NCBI RefSeq assembly: GCF_029852145.1
Contig: NC_079973.1
Coordinates: forward strand, 21,780,422-21,844,421
Direction: 5' to 3'
DNA: 64,000 bases
Source of the DNA: Microplitis mediator
Lineage: Eukaryota; Arthropoda; Insecta; Hymenoptera; Braconidae
Part shown: positions 53,385 to 64,000 of the stretch, piece by piece
Position numbering within the stretch: the first letter of the stretch is position 1
Layout: every line of letters begins with the position of its first letter
Program-made: the position numbers and the translations under genes
The notes under the pieces: generated by a model
Told to the model about the DNA's origin: nothing
Database searches by the model: none
What the model saw: the letters and a program-made list of their open reading frames with translations, nothing else

Positions 53385-56300
53385 CGAGCTGCTATGACTA
53401 CGAGGTGTGGCAGCATCAGAGGAGTCAGAGGAGACAGAGGAGTGTGTATGATGGGTGAGACTCTGCTCGAGTTTCCATTGGGGTGGTTCTTGCGATATAA
53501 GCTCTCATTCTCTCTGTCTCTTGTAGAGTATTCTCCGTCTATCTGGCTCCAATTCCCGCGTCTACTCCACGCTCTGCACTCATGCACACACAGATCCACT
53601 ATACTATTTCTCGCTTACTCGTATGGGATCCAGCATCTCTCTGCAGAGTTTACTCCTTTACACATGCTAGACTCCTCTGTAGCAGTCAGTATCCACCCTC
53701 GATGTATCAACCCCCTTGCCTCGCAGCCCGGTAGACCCCAGCGAGACATACAGCATACCCACTATCACCCACAGATAGTGGTTCGGTCTCTCTGTGCTAT
53801 GGGGTGTCGCGGGCTCATACATATTCAGCGGATGCATCACCCGACCTCCAACATGTATCTCGACCGGTCATCTATTGACCCGACGAGCACGTTTAGCTTC
53901 CTATCAGACTACGGACGATTGTTTTCCCGTGCGCCGAATAGAACTCGAATTACAGGCCAGTTTTCGAGTCCGATTGATGTTTAGGCGTTTTATCAAAACC
54001 CGAAAGCGCCGTTGGGACCTCGAACGAGCCGTCAGTAACTTTGCTTTCCAACTACCCCTTCTATCGCACTCCCATCCTCCCATATCTACATACATTTATA
54101 CCTATATATATGTAATATGTATATAGACAGTGTTGTTATACGATTTTTCACAACATTTTTATTTTTATTACGTTCGTTAAGTCTTGCTGTTAACACTTTA
54201 CAGGGTTATTATTTTTTCGCACAGTTACTTCACTGAAATTTAAATGAATTTCCTAAATAAAATAATTTGAAAAGAAACAGACGGTGAAAAATAAGAGGAT
54301 TTAATGGATAAAAGATAGAGACAGCAGCGTATTACAACTATCAAAAAGCAATTTACTCTCAGAAGGTATTGAAAGTCTGATCGTTTTTCATTTCTTTCAC
54401 GGCCGACTGGCCTCCACTAATGAAGAATTAAATGCTGCTCCAGACTCGTTAGACTCCAAGTTAACCCAACTACTCGCGTCGGCTCGGGGTCGATGCCTGC
54501 GGCTATGCTCGGGGCTTTTCACTTAATTACCACTAACACTTGAAGAAAAACCTCCAGATACCAGCTATCAATCCATTCATTTTTGTCTCCTTCTAACCTT
54601 AATTAAAACCCTTCCCACACGTCTGTCCCTCCAAAAATTTAACTGTTCCTACTGTTTAATTATGAACACACCTTCCAAATATTAAAAATTAGTAATTACG
54701 ACAGTAGTTTTAAAGGATTCGGTGTAACATTTACATTACAATTAGCAGAGTCTACAGAAATGACACGTAATTGATATAAATATGGTTGCATACCTGACAG
54801 CGGGATATACAAAATATTGTGTCGCGTCTCACTCTTACAACTCTTCGGACAGATTAATACATATATGTATGTATGTATTATATATAAAATATGTTAAATG
54901 TGCATTCAGTGTGCGGGGATATAGCAGAACAGATATAGGCAAGCTGGCCGGTGCAGTGGCCGCGTGGACCGGCTCTGCATAATTTAGCATAAATAATAAA
55001 TAATATTGTGAACACGTGCCGACGTTTGAAGCATCGTGCGTCACTAATAGCTTCGTCGATACATATATACCTGAACATCACACATATAATACATACTTAA
55101 GGCTGTAATATTTAATTTTCATTTTAACTGTTGCCGTTGTTAGTTTTTTAAAATCCTAAAACTTATCATCAACATGTCAATAACTATTCCAGCCAATACA
55201 ACACATACATTATAATCATAAATAATATTATAACTATAACTATAACCATAACATACTTAATTATATATACAGCACGTCATAAAAAATATACAGACGACCC
55301 CATTCCTGAACTTTTGGGTTCCACTCAACACAAGTGTGTCCGTATCCGGTATTTGACTTTGTTTTATTTTTTTTCACACAGTCTGAGTCACGCGATTAAT
55401 TCAATTATTTTATATTCAACGGCTCAATTCAACAGTCATTCTATTCAATTGATTTTTATATCGATATCTATATATATATATAAGTATGTAAGTATAAATA
55501 TATAAAATTGAATGCATTTATTGAAGATGCTAACGAAGATGAATCAACAGACTGGCACTCGGCCAGTATCCCGATGCCGATTTGCGCTTCAACGAGTTTC
55601 GTGGCACTAATGACTAATGAGAGTCACGAGAATATCAAACGTGCGTTGCATTAACAATACACATCGCATCACTCTAATGAATTATAACTAAAACAAATAA
55701 ATAATAATTATAAGAGGGAAACACTTTTGTAGGATGGGTGAATTTCCCGCGACGTTCAACGGAGGTTCCGAAGCTATCGAATTAAATAGAATGAAACAAA
55801 AATATTTTTGAATACAGAAGAAGAAAGTGGTGTGAGTCGGAACGATCTTGATTCGGTAGTTTATTCTCTTATTTTGTCAACGTTTTATCCAAATTTTTTT
55901 TGGTCTTTCGCTTCGAAGGTGGTAATTACTAATGAGGAAAGGCCAGTAGTCCGGTTTGCTATTGGTCGGTTGTCTTATTCGCGTGTAACCAAGAGGATGA
56001 TGTTAATCTTGTCGCGGTCCACGGATACTCGGAAGAGTAACGAACAAGATGAGTAAGAAGGTGAAGAGGAAGAGGAAGAAGAAGAAGCAGAAGAAGGCTG
56101 CGTGTTCTGTGAGCATCCTCTAGACACTGGAGGTATATAACTGAAGAAAAGAGCTGATGCAGAGGTACGAGTCTTCAGAGGAAGACTATATAAATGAAAG
56201 AAGAGTTTTGTTGAGCCCGCCAGTGCGAAAAGGAGCCACCCAAACAGCTTTCGTCTCCTAATACCTTTTATCACGAATTAAGATGTTGTCGGGCTATGAT

Positions 56301-56785
56301 GAAGACTTTGTATTCTTATTCTTAATTTTTTTTTTTCAGTCTGTTATTTATTTATTTATTTATTTGGATTTTTATTTTTTTTATTGTTAGACTGTCTACT
56401 GCGGTATAATAACGTGCAACGCATTAATTTCCATGGGGATTGTGATATCGTTTTTTATTTTTTTTGTTTTACAGGCATTTGAATATTGTGAAAACGATCG
56501 GCTGTGAATATTTATGAAGGACGTGTGGGAGATAAGGAAATAAGGCGTCATCGAAAATTGGACCTTGCATACTATGTGTCATGACCGAATGAGTTATGAA
56601 TTTGGTGTAGGTTTTAAAATTAAACAACTAATTAATAAAATCTTTTTATTGGAAAAAAAGGTACACTACTCCTAGAAGAGTCACTTTGGAGCAGTTTCCG
56701 ATGTTTGAATTTACTACTGTCGTCCTGTTTAAATACTCTCAGATTTTATTGCTTTCATGGTAATTTAGCTAAAGATATTCGAAGT
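53383..56785. other. Noncoding region up to gene D
   Basis: It starts as pyrimidine-rich, mid-GC sequence (53.4-54.1 kb) in which a 229-codon plus-strand frame is open, probably by chance. From about 54.1 kb it becomes AT-rich with TA/CATA runs at 54860 and 55460, and GAA-rich DNA at 56055-56095. No gene is supported. Confidence 0.45.
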
Positions 56786-57639
56786 TTACAGTTCGCGATT
56801 GTCATCAGATCCATGACCACTGCCAAAATCACCATTATCATCATCATCACCACTATCATCATCTGACAAAAATATATAAAATTTATGCTGTATTTTAATT
56901 TATAAATGTTTAATACTGATTAGTATTAAAGGTCTTTGTAGAATTACTTGATAGATGATACTCAAAATATTGGTAGACTTTATTTTGAGTAACATTCATT
57001 CTAAAACTTACCATCAGTCGTAGTTGAAGGGAATGGAGTCACAGAAGTTGTACTACGAAAGGCAGCTATTTTTGGAGGGATAAAATTTGTAGGCGCAGAA
57101 TCTGGAAAAATAACAGTAGGAAAAGGATCTAGAGAAATATAAGTAGGGAAAGAATCTGGAGCAATAGCACTTTTAGGCGAAGAATCTGGAAAAATAAAAG
57201 TAGGGAAAGGATCTAGAGAAATAGAAGTTGTAGGTACAGAATCTGGAGAAATAGAAGTTGTTGGCGAAGAATCTGGAGAAATAGAAGATGTAGGTACAGA
57301 ATTTGGAGAAATAGAAGATGTAGGTAACGAATATGGAGAAGTAGAAGTTATAGGTAACGAATCTGGAGAAATAGCAGTTGTAGGTAACGAATCTGGAGAA
57401 ATAATAGCTGTTGTCACAGAATTTGAAGTACTTATGGTTGAAGTAGTAGTAATTTTTCTATTCATTAAACAATAGCACATCCAATCGTTTAGTGTAAATG
57501 CCTAATTCAGAAATTATGATCATTTAAATAAAGCCAATAAATATTATATTGTAAAAAATATTGTACTTACTTCAGACTCATTTTTCAATGGTAGTATTAT
57601 TGAAACAAATAAAATTATAAAGAAACTGCAGTTTTTCAT
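56786..57639 (-). CDS. Gene D: secreted mucin-like Ser/Thr/Pro-repeat protein with acidic tail
   Basis: Exon 1 (57639-57571) encodes a signal peptide (MKNCSFFIILFVSIIL..) and ends at GTAAGT. Exon 2 (57501-57012) follows a 69-nt intron in phase 0 and ends GATG|GTAAGT. Exon 3 (56862-56786) follows a TTTTTGTCAG acceptor in phase 1 and runs to TAA. The product is 211 residues. Residues 24-39 include CYC (32-34). Residues about 52-165 are some 11 units of 9-11 residues around TSISPDSxPT, encoded by a 30-bp minisatellite, and are rich in potential O-glycosylation sites. The C-terminus has mixed Asp/Gly/Ser (DDDSGDDDDNGDFGSGHGSD) and ends NREL. Such features fit a secreted glycoprotein of a gland, egg surface or gut. 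No homologue is recognised. Confidence 0.75.
57060..57410 (-). repeat. 30-bp coding minisatellite in gene D exon 2
   Basis: Tandem degenerate copies around GAATCTGGAGAAATAGAAGT (plus strand), most spaced 30 bp apart with some units of 27 or 33 bp. Length changes in multiples of three keep the frame open. Confidence 0.8.
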
Positions 57640-57696
57640 TTAAAAAAATTTTTAAAGTTTAAATGAATGCACTCAAATGAATTATACTGTCGAATG

Positions 57697-57727
57697 CACA
57701 ATATTAATGTATCCCGAGTAACTTATA
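57697..57727 (-). promoter_or_regulatory. Putative TATA promoter of gene D
   Basis: The minus strand reads TATAAGT at 57727-57721, with a plausible start site about 30 bp downstream near 57697, leaving a 5' UTR of about 58 nt. Confidence 0.4.
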
Positions 57728-58250
57728 AACACGACAGCTAATCAAGAACGTGATACAACAATAATTTAGCATTTAACATTTGATAAAATTCTTTTCATTG
57801 TCCCGTGTAAACTCGATTCAATTTATTATTACACTTGATTGTGTCGAAGCATATTCGAAAGATTGATCACATTATTTAATGTTTTTTTGCGCCTATCACT
57901 TTTAAAACACAACAATGACCTTTTCCTGGTCACGATACTGATAATTTAATCCAGATATTATCAAATTTTAAATCTCATGTTTATAAAAATCGCCATCACA
58001 ATGATAAAATTCTAGAACGAATAAAGAAAAAGGTGTAGCAATACATATTTGTTTTTTCTAAACACTATCTACTATTACACTATAAAAAGAGCGGTGTTAA
58101 CAATGGACTTAATTTTAACACCGCGCGGTGTTAAAACTACATAATACCGGTGGTGAATTGATATAAAACAACAACAAAAATTCTACGTATAGCAATAAGA
58201 AAAAAAAACTATTGCATTTAAAAAAACAAAAGAATTTAATGAATATTATC

Positions 58251-58345
58251 TACACGAAAAAAACGAACTGATGCTGCAACAGGAATAGATTCTGTACTTG
58301 CTACAGAGCCAAGTCCTGTTGCAGCAATAGTTCTTTTTCCGTGTA
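58251..58345. mobile_element. 95-bp nested foldback MITE
   Basis: TACACGAAAAAAACGAACTG at the left pairs with AGTTCTTTTTCCGTGTA at the right, and TGCTGCAACAGGAAT pairs with GTCCTGTTGCAGCA. The ends resemble the CACGGA family. Confidence 0.8.
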
Positions 58346-58432
58346 GAGGAAATTTCAATTTTGCTGTATACTTATTCAAATAATTATTTATGTTATACGT
58401 AATTTATTTAAAAATTACACAATTTTACGCCC

Positions 58433-58817
58433 ACACTGTAAAAAAATTTCGGTGTAAAATTCGCTCGGTGTAAATTTGTCATCCGTGTAATTTTTCTACG
58501 GTGTAATCTACTTTTTTTACACCATTCCGTTTTATTCGTTGTAATTTTGATTAATGAGCAACAAACGATCATTGAATATTTTTAACTACTGAATCAATAA
58601 CTAGATTAATTTTATTTATATATTAAATAGTATTTTGGACATTTCAATATTTTTATGATTAATTTTCTTAACGCAAAATGATCATGAATTATACATTTAC
58701 TCGTTTGGCGGTGTCAAAATTTTAAATTCACACCGCCTAAATTTTTACTCCGAATTTGGTTTAATTTTTACACCGAGACATTTACACTACACCGGTCCAA
58801 AAAATTTTTTACACAGC
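58433..58817. mobile_element. Nested TIR element with GGTGTAA repeats
   Basis: ACACTGTAAAAAAATTTCGG at the left is mirrored by CCAAAAAATTTTTTACACAGC at the right. The ends carry repeated CGGTGTAA / TTACACCG units. It is non-coding and related in style but not in sequence to its host element. Confidence 0.65.
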
Positions 58818-59040
58818 ACTATATCAATCACCAATAATCTAATTAATTAATAAAAACACTATTTAACTGTAGTAATCGAGTAAGTGAAAATATTCACAAA
58901 ATAAAATAATTGAACACCGGTAAAGAATATTTACACCGGCGGCTGTGTCATTTTAACATCCCTTTCAGTGTTGAAATTTAACACTTTAAACTTTAACACC
59001 TACACCGCCTGGATTTACCCCGTTTTTTTTTTACAGTGTA

Positions 59041-60017
59041 TATATTTAAAATTATAATTAGCATTTAGCTAGTAGCCTAATGTCTCTTTTAGGCAATTAA
59101 GGAGTCGCATTTCTCATGGAGGTGCATCAGTGTAATCGAATCCCGCGGCACCTTCTACAAACGGGTTTATCAATGCATATTGGAAACAAGTTAGTCATTG
59201 AGACTTGTCGATTTAAAAACCAAATAAATAAATAAATAAAAAAAATGTTTTTTTATCAGCAACCGCCTGAATGTATTTATTTTTCATAGGTTTTATTTTA
59301 GCCATTCTATACCAGAATGCTTTTTTATCTTGCATCCTCTGTGTGCCCTCTTTCGCCAGTCGACAGTCTCGGTTACAGGGTCCTTTTCGTGGATCCCGGT
59401 TGATGGCAACAAGGGCACACACGAATGCACACACTACATATCCACTTGGGCCCTGAAATATGCCGCGCGTTGTGAGTTAGTTTAATATGCAAATCGGCAA
59501 AGATAACGGGCTCGATCCGTGAAGAGTGGAGACGACTAAGTCGTGATTCCAGTAGCCGTGTCTCTACTGCTTCTCACTCTCCTTCCCTCCCTGGTGTGTC
59601 TCCATGCCACACGATCCTGTGGCTTCAAGACAGATGAGAATAAGAATAAAAATAAAAATAAGAATATAAACGAATGAAAGAGAGCAAGAGAGTGAGAAAA
59701 AAAAGAGTTGATCGCGTTTCTTCCATGCCGCCACTCCAGCTAACCAGCACGAACCAAAGAGACACTTTCTGCTCAGCTCATCTACTTCTGCTCCTGCTCC
59801 TGCTCTTCAGCTTCCCTTGAGTGAATTGAGAGATAACAGCCTACATTTATAATTCCAAGCATTCTTTTTTTTTATTATTTTTTTCAGAATTTTATAAATT
59901 AAAAACGAATAAAATTTTTTGTATCTCAAACATTCGCTTTTAAACGTTATGTAAAATATTTTTTAAATATTTACTGTCATTAATCATACGCAACAAAAAT
60001 TTATTTAAAACTATAAA
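59041..60017. other. Noncoding spacer
   Basis: A 500-bp stretch of mid-GC sequence sits between two transposon-rich AT segments. It includes an AATAAATAAA run at 59222 and a CTGCTC triplet run near 59788. No gene is supported. Confidence 0.5.
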
Positions 60018-60699
60018 TGAATCGTTTATTTAAAAAACCCCATAAGTCAAGAAAACAAAACTTTTCAGGAAACACAAAAAAAATTTTTTTGGAAAAACTT
60101 GACATTAAAATAATCAATAAATAATTGAGTACAATAATGTTAGCGTCTCTCAAAAAGATTCCAATAAGAAAAATTTAATTTTTTAACTGAAACTACTTAA
60201 AAAAATTATTTAAAGTTGGTTGACTTATGGTGTTTCTCAACCAAACGGAAAAAAAAGTTATAAAATCATTGTTTTTTTAAATGTTTGTACTCAAATAATT
60301 TATTACACTGATAAAATGAAGTATTAAATATGTATTTGAACTTTGAAACTCAGAAATTACAAAAAATTATAATTAATTTAAACATTTTAATTAGTCATAT
60401 AACAGTCAACAATAAAACAACTTTTGAAATTAATTTCCCAAAAAAGCGCGAAATTTAAATAAAAAAAAAAAGAAAGTTATTTCTGTAAAACTAAAACTGC
60501 ATATGTTTATTTGAGTCATTGACTTATGGGGTTTCTCAATTAAATGAAATTGCTGTCACCCCGTTAATTTTTTTTTAAACGCTGATTTGCTGCATATTTT
60601 GATTGATTTCTATGGAGGGACATCCAAAGAACCCAAAAATGCAAAAAACCCAATTTCGTAAAAAACATGACTTATGGGGTTTTTTAAATAAACGATTCA
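60018..60699. mobile_element. TIR element ending in TGAATCGTTTATTTAAAAAA
   Basis: TGAATCGTTTATTTAAAAAA followed by CCCCATAAGTCA at the left has an exact mirror at the right (TGACTTATGGGG, then TTTTTTAAATAAACGATTCA). TIRs are about 32 bp. The motif GACTTATGG(T/G)GTTTCTCAA recurs internally near 60220 and 60520. No transposase frame is visible. Confidence 0.85.
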
Positions 60700-61826
60700 A
60701 ATTAAAAAAATCCTTATTAAAAATAAAATATTTAGAGTCGAATAAACGGAGGACAAAAAAAATATATTTCCATTGATAAGAAGAGTAAATCTGAATGTAC
60801 TGATAATTTATGTATCAACTTAAAGCAATGGGGCCTACAACTAATGGCTCCTGGTGTTTCGTCGAATAATCTCGCTCGTGCTGGTCTCAATATCCTTGAA
60901 AGGTTAATCCTGTAATGGTCGCTCCGAGAGATGCGAGAGCGTGTCGTGCGAAGGTGTATCTCTTCTCCACTTCTCAGCGTCTACACCCCCTCCCCCTTCT
61001 ACTCCTTGCTCTCCTTTCGCTTCAACTTGAGCTCATTCGAATCTCAAGACCCTTTAGATCCTCCAAGTTTGCTCTGCAAGCGTGATCAACACTGCGCTAA
61101 ACTAAGTGTAGCTGCCAAAGTTGTCCCGTCACCGTGATCTACCTTCAGTATTAGCTCCATCCTTCTGTGTGGCTCATCAGAGGAATCCTATTCGCAGCCT
61201 CAGTGTAATCAGATTATTTTCTAAGTTTAAGAACATGTGAGAAACAGTTACATACTGAGCATGCGCTATCTGTAGTACGTATCCATAATATATGTGTCTG
61301 CATATATACGTATATGTGTTAGAGGGTTACTAGCTGAGGTATAAGCGCTTCATTAGGCCGCGAGAGCTCCCTAATTACATACGGTCTCATTAGCAACTCC
61401 TTGTTCACCACGATTCCCCCATCAACATCCTTCAACTCATCTTGCTCGCAACCTCAAGCACCTACCTCAACTACCACTATCTTTACTGGCTTCCTATCCT
61501 TCATAATACTTGCCACAACAAATCCATAAGGTCCTCGTCTTAACCACAACACACTATCTTTTACTTTCCAGCTTGAGGAAACTACTAAAGACTTTTCAGG
61601 CTGATGGTGTTGGCGAACCGCAATATTCTCTCCTCAACTAAACGCCAATGATACTTAACTCTTACCTGCAACCTACGATATATATAAACTTATATACAAA
61701 TATACGTATATAATATGAGTATAACTATAAATACAACTGATAAAACACGAATTTGCTTTTAAAAGTTAGTACGACTTGGAAATATATTTTGACATTTTTG
61801 TTAATGTTTATTGACACTTGAGCATC

Positions 61827-62048
61827 GACGACAGGTTTTCACATTTAAATGACCGCGTTAAATTATACTGTAACTTTTACATAATTATTATTCACGTGTC
61901 ACTTATTATTATTGCTGGTTTAATTGAAGATGAGTTTTGTGTCCAAAGCAAATTCTCATCGATTACCAAGACACATTTCACTTGTATTCAAAAGTTATCG
62001 TCAGACAAATATTGTCGCTTTAATACTCCAACTCGACGTGAAAATTAA
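61827..62048 (+). pseudogene. Possible orphan exon or relic of a secreted Cys peptide
   Basis: The frame has a hydrophobic segment (FYIIIIHVSLIIIAGLI) followed by a short polar stretch with three cysteines (FCVQSKF, HFTCIQK, KYCRF), then a stop. It looks like a signal peptide plus a small mature peptide. There is no in-frame ATG; the nearest ATG (at 61850) is in another frame and stops quickly. AATAAA occurs about 40 bp past the stop. It may be a decayed gene, an exon of a split gene, or chance. Confidence 0.2.
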
Positions 62049-63806
62049 TTTAGCATAATAACTATAAATAATACTTTGAAAATACTAAATAAATGTGTGA
62101 AGTCGAATAACTATTTAATGACTTAAAGGCGCAAGTATATCGATGACACGTGGGATCGACGAGGCGAGAGTTTGGTGGACTAAATAAAATAAGAGCGTCC
62201 AACACCAGGGCCAACAACTGTCTCATTAGTTATGCATTTAAAACGCCTACCCAGCAACCACTAGTCCAAACTAGCTAACGAACCCTTTTCTTCCATCCGA
62301 ATACCGCCGGAGAAAGTCCTCCGCCCTTTATCAGATAACCAATGGCGCCTTTACTCGTTCACTTATTCTCTTCTCCGTCCACGAGTCTGTAGTCTACACA
62401 GTCTGTAGTATATAAACCCTGCACCGCACTCTCGGTTGACTAAAAGGGGTGAATGTCGTGTCAACTTCCCCAGGCGACGATATTCCACCCTCTTGCCAGA
62501 TGAACGACAACGACGACGTTCACTTCTTCCCAAGTCCCTCAAGGCCTCGTTAAAATCATCTAGCACGTCACTAGAACCTCTGCGCTAAATCTATTAACCG
62601 TTTATCATTTAAAATGCTTCACTAATTTTTATAGCATTTATTTGTTTCAATTTACCTGGGCCTACTATTTGGACATCCCTTAACGACCCGACTGTGTAAC
62701 AACGAGCTCTCGAATCCTCAATTCTACGACGCGACGTTTCGATCCGAGGAATTCGATCGAATATCGCAGATACCTCATCAACATAAACGTTTTTTACGCG
62801 GCAGCCTCACCAAACATATCTTTCTCAACCGAAAGTTTGCCGTTTTCTTTGATCATCTACCAGCTATAGTCTCAATCTCAGCATCCGCCAGTCCCAAATA
62901 ATGGAGAAGGAGGAGAAGGAAGAAGAAGAGTATAGGGCACCTGGTCCTGGTCTGCTTTGAAGCAGGCACCAACTTGGTTACGTTAAACTTTAACTGATTG
63001 ATGTCTGTCTTGTGCTGGGTTGTCGCAGTTCTTCAAGCGTTATTTTGGGCCCGCTTTGCGAGCACGGGGTTGATTCGCCGCCGGAAACGGTTCATCACGT
63101 CATCACGTGACTGACTCGCTGAACGAACTGGCCTTTGTTCCCTGCGATCGTTAGTCTGTCAATATGCTCAAACGGTCCGTCCATTCTCCTACTTTTTTAA
63201 GGCTTTGCTTCATACTCGTATTTAGACAATGCATCTCTTGTTTTTTCCGCGCCTGTGAAACTTTAGATCCTAAAATCTTCAGGTCCCAGTTCCAAGTCTA
63301 GTGTACTGGTATTAAAGCAAAAATGTACCAGGGATTATCTCGTTTGGCTATAAAACTAGACAGTAGATGCATCTATTGTCGTACTCATGACACACATGAA
63401 ATTGTGTACTTGTAGCAGCTATTAATTTTGAACATATTTTTATGTTTAAGAGAGTGAAATAGGTGATTTTCAAATGAACCGTTTTCATAGATAAAGACCC
63501 AAATCATTAAATAAAATATTTCATTCGATGCGTAAAGTTATTATTTATCGAATGAAATGCTTCTTGTTCGGAAATTTCAGATTATATCTGAGAACGGCTG
63601 ATTTGAAATTTCCATTTGTTAATGTAAGTGCAACAAGGTCTGTTTCGTTTGATTATATGTGTGCGAGAAAGAGAATAGATGGCGTATCCTCCTAAAGGAA
63701 GGTTAGGCAAAATCGAGTACCCAAAACTAGAGATAGTAATAGATTTTTCCCAAAAACAGAGGCAAAAATTTAAACTTTCGGGTGCAGATCTGGTGGAAAA
63801 TTGTAG

Positions 63807-63877
63807 TCATACCAGGAGGAAGGTGGGCAATTATACATGCGGGTTGAAATGTCCCACTTTTCTCCCCTGGTATGTAA
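63807..63877. repeat. Inverted repeat (hairpin)
   Basis: CATACCAGGAGGAAGGTGGG and CCCACTTTTCTCCCCTGGTATG are imperfect mirrors with about 20-bp arms around a short loop. It is possibly the end of, or a small, foldback element. Confidence 0.6.
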
Positions 63878-64000
63878 TATACTATTTTTTTTCTAAATGT
63901 ATTTAAATCATAGCTTATTAGTTCGACAATCATGTTCAAATAATTAACAATGCGATTGATTTTCGTCAAATATAAGTCAGTACTAAGAAAATTAACATAA

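Larger units (their letters stand above)
58077..59040. mobile_element. GCACTGTAAAAA-type TIR element, copy 2 (inverted, carries two nested elements)
   Basis: The left end ACACTATAAAAAGAGCGGTG matches the reverse complement of the right end of copy 1 at 12729-13450. The right end, ending TTTTTTACAGTGTA, matches the left end of copy 1, including GGTGTAGGTGTTAAA and TTTGTGAATATTTT. It lies in the opposite orientation to copy 1. Insertions at 58251-58345 and 58433-58817 interrupt it. Confidence 0.8.
60700..63999. other. Noncoding region with one exon-like stretch
   Basis: Mid-GC and pyrimidine-rich at 60.9-61.6 kb and 62.1-63.3 kb, with AT-rich DNA between and after. It contains the exon-like frame at 61827-62048 and small inverted repeats at 63520-63613 and 63807-63877. 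No complete gene is supported. Confidence 0.45.

Noticed and set aside
53225..53599. 124-codon minus-strand frame with a long His-Thr run
   Set aside because: The run is the complement of (TG)n. The rest is featureless.
53295..53984. 229-codon open frame on the plus strand, the longest in the window
   Set aside because: It begins in the (TG)n microsatellite, has no domain, signal or repeat structure, and lies in pyrimidine-rich DNA where several frames are open at once. Probably chance.
1..64000. tRNA and rRNA genes
   Set aside because: I looked for T-arm GGTTCGAATCC-like boxes and rRNA-like blocks on both strands and found none convincing. A covariance-model scan would settle it.

Overview
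The window reads as nuclear DNA of an insect-like eukaryote. It is AT-rich and gene-poor, with short GT-AG introns (many 69-96 nt), TCAGT-type initiators and many MITE-like inverted-repeat transposons. A hymenopteran, possibly a parasitoid wasp, is my best guess. It rests on general character only, because no taxonomically diagnostic gene is present.

I can assemble five multi-exon genes, all for small secreted proteins that a minimum-length open-frame scan misses. (1) 478-1208, plus strand: a 115-residue Cys-rich protein. (2-4) A minus-strand head-to-tail cluster: gene C at 31134-29794 (153 aa, five exons), gene B at 29089-27474 (110 aa, three exons) and gene A at 26691-26346 (91 aa, two exons). 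(5) Gene D at 57639-56786, minus strand: a 211-residue Ser/Thr/Pro-repeat, mucin-like protein with an acidic tail. Gene A is one EGF-like module. Gene B is a different Cys module. Gene C carries both, and B and C share the same cysteine spacing, the same 87-nt exon and the same intron position. The 478-1208 gene has a version of the B-type exon. I treat these as a lineage-specific family of secreted, EGF-related, Cys-rich proteins (venom, ovary, teratocyte or immune roles are possible but unproven).

Layout: 1-3 kb is an AT-rich island with a foldback element, gene 1 and a second transposon. 3-22 kb is mid-GC, low-complexity DNA with no convincing gene except a weak 52-codon ORF near 21.8 kb. 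22.4-32.7 kb is an AT-rich island with transposons, self-complementary 23-bp arrays and the EGF cluster. 32.7-54 kb is a second gene desert with microsatellites and possible conserved noncoding blocks. 54-60.7 kb is AT-rich with gene D and nested transposons. 60.7-64 kb is noncoding apart from one exon-like stretch.

Transposon content is high and structured. There are CACGGA-ended elements carrying palindromic arrays, two inverted copies of a GCACTGTAAAAA element each holding different nested insertions, and single TIR elements at 27.7, 27.8-28.4, 31.7-32.7, 35.7-36.1 and 60.0-60.7 kb. Introns at the same position in genes B and C were invaded by different elements.
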